From: Dryococelus australis
Taxonomy: Eukaryota > Arthropoda > Insecta > Phasmatodea > Phasmatidae
Length of the DNA stretch: 64,000 bases
Direction of reading: 5' to 3'
NCBI GenBank assembly: GCA_029891345.1
Contig: CM057009.1
Span: forward strand, 301,607,466-301,671,465
The notes beneath the pieces are model-generated. The model was not told the DNA's origin. It made no database searches and saw only the letters and a program-made list of their open reading frames with translations. Both the position numbers and the translations under genes were made by a program. Below, one piece after another: positions 25,419 through 34,675 of the stretch; within the stretch, counting starts at the first letter, position 1; each line of letters starts with the position of its first letter.

Positions 25419-25972
25419 TTAGCGACACCATTAGGTTAATTTTGTTATTCTCTCATGTTTATTTGTCTGTGATATTGGACAAATTTTTGTTTGTTAAAAA
25501 AACTTTGAATTTCACGTTTTGTACCGGTACTGTTGGTAACTAATAAATGTTAAGCTTTCTTTTATGTGTATTCCATACTTTTTTGTACTCTGTATGTATA
25601 TTCCAACCTTTTTGTGAGGTGTTTATATATTTTTGTTTACACTGTCGTCTCCTTTCCCGCAATGTTTCCACATTTCCATTGGCAATTTCCTTACACTTCA
25701 CCGATTTAGCATCACTCTGCTTACAATAACTTATATATATTAATATACATATATGGGGCTGATTAATTAAATTGTGATTTCAAGCAGCCATGTTTGTCTT
25801 TGTTCGTTGCCAGACATTACTGCATCCATACCCCATGTTGTGTCACCTTAAAATGTACATGTTGCACACTTTCAACTATGCATAGTTCATTTCCTGTGTT
25901 GGGTCATTTTTGGGAGATAAACAATAGTTGCCACGAATCCTGAATCAGCCCTCATGTGTGTATATACATATA
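25419..25972. other. No gene seen
   Basis: AT-rich sequence with no recognised motif. Confidence 0.5.
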
Positions 25973-26283
25973 TATAGTCCATTCTCCATTGGAAGAGATT
26001 TTCTTGGAGCCCTGCTAAATGTCTACTTGCAGGCATATTTCATATCCTTCTGCCAAATGTAAACAAACATTGCCATGTGACTGCCATGTAGCATCTGCCA
26101 AAACCAATGTTTTCATTCCATTGGATGTTTGTGTGCACATGTGATCGTATACTTTTGCTACACCTTAATATAAACATTGAAATATGACTTCTACTTTTAT
26201 ACCTGTCAAATGTGTTGTTGTAATTAACAGCAATTTATGCAGTATATTTCCCTGCATTGAAGTTAGATGGAGAATGGCAAATA
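25973..26283. mobile_element. MITE copy F
   Basis: The left end TATAGTCCATTCTCCATTGGA is mirrored by AGTTAGATGGAGAATGGCAAA at the right. About 240 bases of the body (GGAGCCCTGCTAAATGTCTAC, CCAAATGTAAACAAACATTGC, ACTTCTACTTTTATACCTGTC) match the left part of the larger element at 56221-58043. No protein is encoded. Confidence 0.8.
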
Positions 26284-26323
26284 AGTCTAATCGAATTCGT
26301 TACTTGCAACAGCTAACCAAACA

Positions 26324-26554
26324 TTGATATGCACAATCAATCATTTGTGGTTAACAATGGCAAAAACCTACATCATTGTGACACTGATAGGTTCTTATGA
26401 GTCGGATGACTTAGAAACATTCATTAAAACTGCATTGCCTAAAGAAGTGCATTTGCAATTACATGGAAATCCAAATACATTACCTAGTGTGATGTATATT
26501 AAGATTGATATCGATATCTCGGAAGACAACTCAAATGCAAATATGTTGAAATAA
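26324..26554 (+). CDS. Unrecognised 76-codon open frame, doubtful
   Basis: An open frame directly right of MITE F. Residues 12-75 read like a compact protein (MAKTYIIVTLIGSYESDD, then SVMYIKIDIDIS), with alternating hydrophobic residues and no low complexity. I do not recognise the family. It is short and overlapped by a 62-codon frame on the other strand, so it may be chance. Confidence 0.2.
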   Translation: MICTINHLWLTMAKTYIIVTLIGSYESDDLETFIKTALPKEVHLQLHGNPNTLPSVMYIKIDIDISEDNSNANMLK

Positions 26555-26699
26555 GCAGTTGTTACACACCTCTTTCTGCACATTATTTAAGGGAATAACC
26601 TTTAAGTCTAATGGAGTGCAACAAGAACTAATTTTCGTTTTTTAACACATTTTTCCCTGATTTGATGATGTTTGTTCAATTTGGAGCTTCTAAGCTCAA

Positions 26700-27150
26700 T
26701 GCCAGAGGCAACACTGGAGGCAGCACTGTAGACACTCTCGATGCCGGAGCCGGCACTCCAATTCCTCTCGATGTTGAAGACAGCATTGTAGACACTCTCG
26801 GGTCCGGAGGCGGCATCAGAGTCGCACTCCAATTCATCTCGATGTTGAATACTATGTTGTAGATACTCTCGGCACCAGAGGCTGTGCTCCAATTCCTCTT
26901 GTTGTAGAAAACAGTGTTGTAGACACTATCAGCGCAGGAAGCGGCGCTCTACTTCCTCTCGATGTTGAAGACAGCATTGTAGACACTATCAGCACCAGAG
27001 GCAGCACTCTACTTCCTCTGGATGTTGAAGGTGGAGGTGTAGATATTCTCGATGCTGTAATTGCCAGAGGCAGCGCTCCAATTCCTCTCAAAGTTGAAGG
27101 TGGGTGGTGTAGCTATTCTCGATGCTGTAGTCGATGGTGGCGATGCTGTA
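26700..27150. repeat. 60-bp tandem repeat, about six copies, open on both strands
   Basis: GATGTTGAAGACAGCATTGTA with CTCCAATTCCTCTC recurs at about 26770, 26841, 26901, 26961, 27021 and 27091, mostly 60 bases apart. Sixty bases is 20 codons. The plus strand is open over most of the array with a repeat such as PLDVEDSIVDTI, and the minus strand has SVYNAVFNIERNWSAASGA with a few stops. A smaller related array lies at 62200-62340 in the opposite orientation. A repetitive structural protein is possible; strand and function are unresolved. Confidence 0.7.
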
Positions 27151-29779
27151 GACAATCTCGATGCTGGAGGTAATTGAGATACCCCTAAGGAGGGCATTGA
27201 CATTAGCAATGGTTGTAGTGTAGGACCATTTCCATCGTCATTGTCCAAAGAATTTGTCGAAATTTTAATTAAAGGATCTGAACCATTCACTATCTCATTA
27301 AATTAGTCCCACTTAAAATTTTCAAGTTCGATATCAAAGTCTTGGTTCGATGAAACAAGCAACTAATCTTCGTAGGAAGCGACATCGCAATGCGAACCAC
27401 ACAGGATAACTACCAGAAACAATGGAAGGGGGCTACATGCTAAACCCCTATTTATAAAAATGTTTATATTCTCAGGTAAATGGTCAAGAAACGACATTTC
27501 TCCCATCCAACCCGAAGATCAGAAAGGCAAACACCCCCTTCCATTCCCTCACCCTTGACTTTCAAATAACTTCACCACATCATCCCAACCTCTGAGACAA
27601 ACCTCTATACTAAGTTTCGTCCTCAAATAAATGAAAACCTATCGATTTCATTTAAATAAATAAATAATTTATGTTTCAATACAAATAAAGATATTACAAA
27701 ATTAATTCTGGATGATTATTGACAATAATATTAAAACTATACATACAATAAAGGCATATGATTTGTATTGTGCAGATTTACTGGACTTAGTATAATCTGT
27801 TAAAAAAATCGTTATCGGTACACGATAATCCTACTTTTAACTTTTTCTATGATTAGTTTTACCTGTTAAAAATAATGTTAATAAATTGATTTATATATTC
27901 TTTTGAAGCTTTGGATGTAATATCTGTTTAATAACCTGGGCTATTACATTATGTATTACTAAAACCTTACCGAATATTTCTATAAACCATAAGAATAAAT
28001 TTTTCTCTACCCCTGAACTTATTGAATTCAACAGTAATTTTTGCAAAGTATTTTAAGCAAATTAGGTTCCCTTTTTCTTATACTGTATATTCTCATTATT
28101 ATTTGGGATATACATGTACATATAACTTCCATTAATTTACTCATTCATTATTTACTATGATTAAAATTATATTTTATAGGACAATTTTTTAAAGCTTTGT
28201 GTGTGAGTGAAATAAAGCTTGTTTCCTAAATTATTATTTGATATAAGTCTTGACTGTTTCGAAATAGTATAAAAGTTTGTTGTTTTAATTTCTGTATATT
28301 TTCTATTGTAATAGAGGTTGGGAAGTGAATATTAATTTTATTAAGTAGAAAAATATATATTGTTTGCGAGTTTACATTCAGGTAAGAAGGCATTTTCGAC
28401 TTGGTAGGTTCAATGGTTAAATAGTTGACCTGGATACTAGCAGGGATGCGGAAGGCTTTGACTGTCTGTTTCATGAGAATCTAGGCACCTGGGTTGTCTC
28501 CAGGGTATAATAAAAGCAAAGTGCTTTCTGTGAGGTTTGTTGGACTCAGGAATGCACCCTCTGTGATCTCGGTTTTTGGTTGGTAACATTGAAAAGATGT
28601 TGAATTTAAAAATGTTTATATTTTGTAACTCTGCTCAAAGGTTGGTAGCACTGATAGACCTGTATAGCTCTAAATGCGATGGTTTTTAAACATCTGGAGA
28701 CATTTACAATTCTATACGTCTAGCAATTCGAAGCCATTTACTTAGGTTAAAACATCTGTAACATTGAACATATCTTACCTTTCAACAACATAACTTAGGT
28801 ACATTTTATTAAACAAGGATAATCTTTTTTTCTTAGGAAAACCAGTTCACTTTTAAGAAAGAATTTTATAAATAAAAGTAAAAATTCATTTTTAAGACAT
28901 ATTTATTAATAAAAATATATAAAAATACACTTTATTTCACAAAGTTATGTACATTTTTGATGGCACAGGATGATACAAAATGTTAAAAAAAAAATTTTTC
29001 TGTAACAAAGTCGAAATGGTTTACTGCAATGTGTTAATAATTTGCTGATATTTAATTTACACTTAGATTTCTGTATGCACGAAAAGGTGATTTCGTTGTC
29101 TTCTTGATCCATCATTAAGAAATATTGGATTACACACAATATAATACTTTTTAATCTAAATTTAACTCATTAGTTCACAATGTTCTCTCATCCCAAATAG
29201 TGCCATATCACTCATATAATATCCATGGGTTATTCAGGAGAAGAATCATCATAATCTGTTTCACCCCAGTCAGACATGATTGCATAAGATAGCATTAATT
29301 TAGTGTTTTCCTCTGCAGACAAGAATGTTGAATTAGATTGGTGTGTTTTACATAATTGTTTTAACTATGGGCAATCATACTATTTTTGAATACCTCTTTC
29401 TTTCCCATTACACATATGTTCTAAAATGTGTTTTGCTCGACTCCACCTACATATATTTCCCAATTATTTAGGCATTGTTTGCAAATATCTTCAATATTCT
29501 CATACTCCATACATCCACACTCCCATTTTAAACCATGGTGATGGTTGTTACCCTTCTAATAGCTTCGTGTGTTTGGGAGTTATGTATTTCCAGTTGAATG
29601 GTACTTGAAGTTAAAAATATTTGTATTATCTTCCATCAGTAATAGCTCATTTTTATTGGAAAATTTATCTGATGATTGAAATCCTTGTACATTGCAAAAC
29701 ATCTCGCCATAGCTGTGCTTCGTCGCCTACTGAATCAATTCATTATTTTCACCAGCTTATCTCTGACATTGAAACTCTC
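27151..29779. other. AT-rich DNA between repeat array and capsid gene, no firm gene
   Basis: Several minus-strand frames of 60-80 codons occur. One near 28226-28474 contains KAFRIPASIQVNYLTIEPTK and one near 29225-29275 starts MSDWGETDYDDSSPE, but I recognise neither. In Polintons other virion genes often follow the capsid gene, so decayed remnants may be here. Confidence 0.4.
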
Positions 29780-30960
29780 TTATCTATTGTGAATTATCAA
29801 AGCAAACACTTGCATATTTTCTGGAATGGGTATATTTGCATTTATTTCAATTTGTGAATCAATTATGGTATTGGTGATTGTGGCATCTTGTTTGCTTACA
29901 TCAAATACAAATAACATTCTTCTACTTTTAAAAGTTTTGGGATCTAGTATTGGTGAACTCATTTTGTTATAATATGATTGTTGAAACTATGTATACATGT
30001 CATAGCATATAAGCAATTCCCCATTATCATAATTTGTATTAAAACCAACATAGGGATAAGCTTGGCTGTTTAGATATAGATTAATATTTTTTGTATCACA
30101 ATTACCAAATAATGTTCGATCTGCTTTTAAATTGTTTTGCTGGTTTGTTTGAAAATATATGACACAAATCACGGTTTCTCAGATGAAATCTTGATTTCAC
30201 ATGCCATACTACTTTTTGTGTAGTTGGTAGAGTTATAAAAGACACCAGAGCCCATGATCTGTATGCAATGTCTAAATTCTTCCCTTTTTCGATATATTTT
30301 AAAACTTTACACAATTGTGTGTGTTAATTTCAATATGTGGCAATAGCCATTCGACACTGTTTAATTCAAATCCTACACCTTCCTAGATATTAGCTGTGTA
30401 ATATATGGCATTAAAATGCATGTTAGCAAATAGAATAATTAAATCTTGTTTAGCATTAAAATAACATGTTTGTGGTCTTCAGCAATGCCCAATAACCTAC
30501 TTATTGGCATAACAACTTCGAAATTTCTGCCTGGATTTATTTTTTGTTAATAATTGCTAACATTGCTCCACCCAGCCATCATACATGTATAAATACTGTT
30601 TACAGTTTGCAAAAGATAGTTTTTTATTGTGGAAGTAATTCCAACATATCTTGGCTGATTGATTTCCACTCCACTTAGCAAATACGGAATTCTATCGATA
30701 AAATGAAGTATTTTGTTTCTTACTATTTTTGTAGTAACTGGATTGCTTGCATCGACTGTTTATTAAATTGTTTCTCTAAACCTTAAATTTTATTTCGTTG
30801 GTAATGTGTAAATATCGTTATTTTGTATGGAAATCTTTATTTCCAATGGAAATGAATACGGACCAATTCGGAATGGTTTATTCACATGTATTTCAGTATT
30901 TGTGATTGCATCTTAATATCTGATCGGTTCTTCAGCATTAATTATGTCTTCCATTTCGTT
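29780..30960 (-). pseudogene. Polinton/adintovirus major capsid protein relic
   Basis: Polintons and adintoviruses encode a double jelly-roll major capsid protein. Reading the minus strand from 30960, blocks in the order expected of this family are: FPLEIKISIQNNDIYTLPT; IPYLLSGVEINQPRYVGITS; FEVVMPISRLLGIAEDHKH; YRSWALVSFITLPTTQKVVW; QTNQQNNLKADRTLFGNCDT followed by NLYLNSQAYPYVGF; and MLFVFDVSKQD with ENMQVFALIIHNR at the end. These lie in different frames with many stops, so the gene is dead. Length (about 390 codons) is shorter than the usual 550-700, so parts have been deleted. A penton-like remnant lies just upstream on the same strand, the usual neighbour. Identification rests on remembered family patterns; a profile search would settle it. 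Confidence 0.85.
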
Positions 30961-31056
30961 TAACCATGTATCCTAGTTCTTTTAAAAATAAATTGTTGCC
31001 TCTTGTTAACTTCACACGTAACTTATTTGAAGTGAAACTTATTTATATGTCTCAAT

Positions 31057-31440
31057 TTATGTCTTTATATTCTTCATTCTTCGGAATACGTTTGTTAGTG
31101 AGATATTTCTTAAAAGAATGGCATACTTTATGTCTGTATTAGGTGTTATACACAAAATCCATTTTGAATGTAATGCACATGGAATGAACTGATTATATAG
31201 CTTTTTTAAATGTAAAGAGATGGTAATTTCTTCAATTCTAAAATGAATAAGTTTACCATCATGATCGACAATTCTAACAACTATTTCATCAACACAATTC
31301 ACTATTTCTGGAAGATATATCAATGTATTCGGTATTTCAATTATTTTATATGCTGGAGCCACCACACATGTGAATTCATTAAGTGTATTTGTCAGTTTCT
31401 CATTAAATATGAAGAGCCTACGATATTATAATTTATACTA
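31057..31440 (-). pseudogene. Penton-like minor capsid protein, C-terminal part
   Basis: The minus strand reads VVAPAYKIIEIPNTLIYLPE, then VVRIVDHDGKLIHFRIEEIT and SLHLKK. The IVDxxGxxxxFRxEEITxxLHL pattern is the C-terminal end of the Polinton/adintovirus minor capsid (penton, single jelly-roll). After LHLKK about 50 further codons carry no conserved pattern. The N-terminal two thirds are missing: the BRO block begins immediately upstream, at about 31500. Position next to the major capsid gene supports the call. Confidence 0.7.
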
Positions 31441-31502
31441 CATACATTTACCAACAATATATTAACCTGTTTAGATGATTTGTGTAATTAATTAGTAGGA
31501 TA

Positions 31503-31902
31503 TACTCTCCAAAGTGACGCCGGACATTGAGGAGCTCAACAAAAACTCGTATGACGATGCGCTCAAAGACTTGTTTACCAGAATTCAGCCCGACATTGAG
31601 CCAACAAAATGGTATTTTAATGACCACTCACTGTGCCTAGACAGGTTTATAAAAATAATACTGCTGGGCATGTACGACATGGTCGGGGCGTTATGACAAC
31701 CGGCACCGATGGAGATCACGCACGTAACATTATAGCGATTTTGTGTAGCATGTCGTACACGCCAGGCCAATCGCAAACAACACTCGAGCAATTACGTGCG
31801 AGACAGTACGACTCGATGTGCGGATATTTACAAATCCAAGACAAGGGTATGATCACGCAGGTGTTGAGAAAAATGGCGCCCACTTCTGAAATGTTCAAGT
31901 AG
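31503..31902 (+). pseudogene. Unidentified virus-like coding sequence, C-terminal part
   Basis: Two plus-strand frames follow one another. The first runs from about 31503 (TPDIEELNKNSYDDALKD, then PTKWYFNDHSLCLDRF) to a stop near 31696. The second begins within the overlap and runs to TAG at 31900 (GTDGDHARNIIAILCSMSY, LQIQDKGMITQVLRKMAP). Codon use and composition are unlike the AT-rich flanks and like the BRO genes beside it, so it probably came with them. One frameshift near 31690 breaks it. I do not recognise the family. It converges on BRO copy A, with a hairpin between. Confidence 0.5.
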
Positions 31903-31903
31903 G

Positions 31904-31929
31904 TATTTAGACGCCACGGCGTCTAAATA
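31904..31929. terminator. Perfect 12-bp hairpin between convergent genes
   Basis: TATTTAGACGCC, two bases, then its exact complement. It starts two bases after the stop of the plus-strand frame and lies 28 bases before the stop of BRO copy A on the other strand. Such a hairpin could serve 3' end formation of convergent viral transcripts; that role is inferred. Confidence 0.5.
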
Positions 31930-31956
31930 ACAAACAATGTCGATGCCTTGACTACG

Positions 31957-32588
31957 TCATGCCAATTCCTCGCCGTATTTGCGAATGGATGGTAGCACAT
32001 TTTCGTACACCCAGTTCCTGAATTTTTCAGCAGCTGCCATCTTTGGTTTCATGATCAATGCATACAAGTCTGGTTCATTGATGAATACGGTGTGTGGATG
32101 TGTGGTCAGCAAGGGTCGCGATTCGTGACCCTCTATATAAGCGTGATTGCTTATATAACAAGAGAAGCGAATCGCTCCTCTCTATATCAGCATAGGATTG
32201 CCCATTCAAAGGGGGGAGCGAATCGTTCACCCCTTAGTTCAGCATAGAATTGTCCATTCAAAGGAGGGGAGTGAATCGCTCCTCCCTATATCAGCATAGG
32301 ATTGCTTATTCAAAGGGAGGAGCGATTCGTGACCCTTTATATCCAATATGATTGTCTATTCAAAGGGGGTGGCGATTCGCTCCTCACTATATCAGAGTAT
32401 GATTGCCTATTCAAAGGGGGTCGCGATTCGCGACCCCCTATATCTGCGCATGATTGCCTATACTTTTCTCTGACACATTCTCTGATTGCTTCTCGCGGAT
32501 TTGTGTATTCCAAAATCACCGTAACATCTTTTGTTTTGAATCACCGTTTGCCTTCTCCATCCATTATCCCATACACATTTAAATTCAT
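31957..32588 (-). pseudogene. BRO family gene, copy A (BRO-N domain with repeat insertion)
   Basis: BRO proteins are DNA-binding proteins of baculoviruses, ascoviruses, entomopoxviruses and relatives. The frame starts at 32588 (MNLNVYGIMDGEGKR), meets a stop, continues with FKTKDVTVILEYTNPREAI, then enters a tandem repeat (32108-32465). It resumes with HPHTVFINEPDLYALIM and FRNWVYENVLPSIRKYGE, and stops at 31957. Both ends are halves of one BRO-N domain, and the frame at the two repeat edges is the same (ESRP). The C-terminal domain of copies B and C is missing: the protein stops four residues after the BRO-N domain. Its ATG overlaps the stop of copy B (ATGA at 32585-32588). Two or more stops in the repeat make it non-functional now. 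Confidence 0.85.
32108..32465. repeat. 51-bp tandem repeat with palindromic core inside BRO copy A
   Basis: Seven copies of a GCGATTCG or GCGAATCG-type core are at 32118, 32167, 32218, 32271, 32322, 32372 and 32423, so the spacing is 49-53 and mostly 51 bases (17 codons). In most units the core is the centre of an imperfect palindrome, the best being GGGGGTCGCGATTCGCGACC at 32416-32435. Between cores is CTATATCAGCATAGGATTGC then CTATTCAAAGG. On the gene strand one unit reads NRQSCADIGGRESRPPL. The design recalls palindrome-bearing homologous regions of insect DNA viruses, which act as origins and enhancers; that comparison is by form only. Confidence 0.9.
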
Positions 32589-33304
32589 GCACGACTCGCG
32601 AACGATTTTATGCGTATGATATCAGCGATGAGGTCATCACAACGCATCGTCGTACTGAAGCAGTTACCTATCGATGTGATGGGCCACTGCTCTTTCATGA
32701 GGTTGTACAGCATTATGGGATTGATGTTGTCGAGAGACAGTAGCACTTGCATCTCGGGGTACTCTTGCCTAATCGCATCGAGTCGTACACTCACCAGTCG
32801 CTTTTGACATCCGATGGCATAGTAATCATTTCCACCGAGTGAAATGAACACAAACTGGTAATGCTTACCAATATCGCCAGTAGGCGGCAGCGCATGCTTG
32901 TCAATGATACTACTTTGTGCAGCGAGGATTGTGTTCGCAGCATCCAGTAGCGGTTTTACTTTTTCTCGATTTTGCACTCGCCGTATTTGCGTATGGATGG
33001 TAGCACTTCTTTTGTCACCCACTGTTTGAAATATATGGCCACGGGTAGTCTAGATGAGAATATCAGTTCATACAACCCGGGCTCTGAAATAAAAACCGTT
33101 TGAGGATGTGCATTCCTAAAAGGGGTCCCTCGAGGGACCCCTTTTATTTGTGACAATGGCTTCTTATACTTTCCCGTTACATTCACTCGCAATGTTTTTT
33201 CAGATTGGTATATACCACAACGTCTTTAACCTAAACCACGAATTGCCTTCTTCGTCGATGATCACGTATACTGTCTTACAGTCATAGACTAGTTTATCGT
33301 TCAT
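32585..33304 (-). pseudogene. BRO family gene, copy B (most complete)
   Basis: From the ATG at 33304 the frame reads MNDKLVYDCKTVYVIIDEEG and NSWFRLKTLWYI, the first part of a BRO-N domain. After a frameshift near 33200 comes TLRVNVTGKYKKPLSQIK, then HPQTVFISEPGLYELIF and FKQWVTKEVLPSIRKYGE, the second part. After another small shift near 33000 the C-terminal domain follows: DAANTILAAQSSIIDKH, LPPTGDIGKHYQFVFISLG, YPEMQVLLSLDNINPIMLYN, and it ends IIRIKSFASRA at 32585. N plus C domain together are the usual BRO layout. The linker in the BRO-N domain contains a perfect 28-bp palindrome. The stop overlaps the start codon of copy A. A start upstream of 33304 is possible since the frame stays open to about 33350. 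Confidence 0.88.
33118..33145. repeat. Perfect 28-bp palindrome inside BRO copy B
   Basis: Centred on CTCGAG with GGGGTCCCTCGAGGGACCCC as the inner 20 bases and four A/T pairs outside. It encodes part of the BRO-N linker (KGVPRGTPF). It sits at the place where copy A carries its repeat array. Confidence 0.95.
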
Positions 33305-33419
33305 GATATTGACGAGCGATTGCACTTTGTTAGACTCGCACAGGCTTACACATGATACTCGAACAATTTATGGCATGCTTTGCTTGTGATATTTCAAGAC
33401 GTGATGTCATCTCGAAACA

Positions 33420-33910
33420 CTACTGGAGCGGACTTTGCAAACTGTCTGTCTCGAACGATTTTATGTGTACGATATCAGCGATGAGGTCATCGCAACACAT
33501 TGTCATGCTGAAGCAGTTACCTGTCGACATGATGTGCAACTGCTCTTTCATGAGGTTGTACAGCATTATGGGATTGACATTATCGAGTGACAGTAGTACT
33601 TGCATCTCGGGGTACTCTTGCCTAAGACACATTTGACATCTGATGGCAAAGTATTGGTTTCCATCGAAACTGATAAGCACAAACTGGTGATGCTTAATGA
33701 TATCGCCAGTAGGCGGCAGCACGTGCTTTTCAATGATACTATTTTGTGCAGCGAGGATTGTGTTTGCAGCATCCAGTTGCGGTTTGTACTTTTGCTCGAT
33801 CTTATACTCACCGTGCTTGCGAATGGACGTAGCACTTTTTCGTACACCCAATCCTGGAATTTTTCAGTAGCTGCCATATTTGATTCCATGATCAACGTGC
33901 CCATACACAC
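33420..33910 (-). pseudogene. BRO family gene, copy C (N-terminally truncated)
   Basis: It begins inside the BRO-N domain: TLIMESNMAATEKFQDWVYE at about 33905. A small deletion shifts the frame near 33830. The C-terminal domain follows from 33815: YKPQLDAANTILAAQNS, KHVLPPTGDIIKHHQFVLIS, YPEMQVLLSLDNVNPIMLYN, IADIVHIKSF, ending at 33420 with a short tail (ETDSLQSPLQ) unlike copy B. It is very close to copy B in DNA, so the array arose by recent tandem duplication within the virus or after insertion. The first half of its BRO-N domain is absent; unrelated plus-strand coding sequence abuts the break at about 33900. Confidence 0.85.
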
Positions 33911-34190
33911 CAACTTTTTCGAGAATCAAAGCACCGACTATGTAAAAGTTGATAACGGCGATTGGACGTCAGTGTGGAACTAATTCCAAAATGGTTAATG
34001 TGTAAATGATGTTGATGCTTTTGGCGATGGCCTATTCCATACACATCGCCAATTATCTCCACAATGTAGCTCTAGTGCATAATGTATTGTGTGGTCCATC
34101 ATTTTTGCAATCGTTCAGTTTGGACGAATTAAACGTCTGGACCCAGATGGACGAATCTTTTTCGCCATCGCACGGCGCAGTAACATGATG
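33895..34190 (+). pseudogene. Unidentified virus-like coding pieces
   Basis: The plus strand carries the end of a frame, NFFENQSTDYVKVDNGDW, stopping at 33983, then a 60-codon frame from 34006 to 34188 (MAYSIHIANYLHNVALVHN). On the minus strand a basic stretch, AMAKKIRPSGSRRLIRPN, is also open. Composition matches the BRO genes rather than the flanks. No family is recognised and neither strand can be preferred firmly. Confidence 0.3.
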
Positions 34191-34322
34191 CTCGTACAGT
34201 ACATTTTGTAGCACATTGCGAAGTCAGAGCGATAATTGTGTTTTAATGATTGGATAACCATTAAAACTTTATTGAGATATGGGCACAAATAAAAATAAAC
34301 TGTTGTCTAATACGACGATAAT
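34191..34322. other. Right edge of the viral block
   Basis: The sequence turns AT-rich again over about 100 bases. Two inverted words, GTTTTAATG and CATTAAAAC (34229-34268), flank GATTGGATAAC. Confidence 0.4.
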
Positions 34323-34617
34323 TTACTCTTTAATAAAACGAAATAGAATGCCTTTGTTTATCCCCCAATCCACCATTCCATCATATGCAAAATTTATACC
34401 TCCACGATTAACACCATCTAAAACTTTTTCATTGAAAATCTGAAGATATCTGTCTGGCAAGGTTACTTTAAAATTCCCAGAAGTAATTACCACTTTGTAT
34501 CCATACCATGTATCATTTATTTCAGCATGGTCTATGGGATAGGTCTGTCCAATTCTAAGTTCGGAAAGTTTCTTAAATTGTTGGATTCCATTCAATATAT
34601 TTAGCAACTGATCCATC
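34323..34617 (-). CDS. Intact 97-codon frame, mobile-element type small protein
   Basis: Starting at MDQLLNILNGIQQFKKLSEL (34617) it continues with LRIGQTYPIDHAEIN, YGYKVVITSGNFKVTLPDRY, and ends at a stop at 34323 with no break. A pattern of short leader, LxxGxxYPI, and VxLPxRY is one I associate with small proteins in arthropod Polintons and similar elements; function is not known to me. The frame stays open upstream to 34793 through a minisatellite, which would add a Lys/Thr/Cys-rich repeat, so the inner ATG is the better start. It lies on the same strand as the capsid genes, on the far side of the BRO block. It is the only open, unbroken candidate gene in this region. Confidence 0.45.
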
Positions 34618-34675
34618 TTTATTATGGACAATATTTTATTTTTTATGTATTCAAATTTCTTGAGCCACTCTTTGC

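Noticed and set aside
32108-32465. CRISPR array (regular repeats with palindromic core)
   Set aside because: Spacers are as repeated as the repeats themselves, the array is in frame in a BRO gene, and the genome is eukaryotic.
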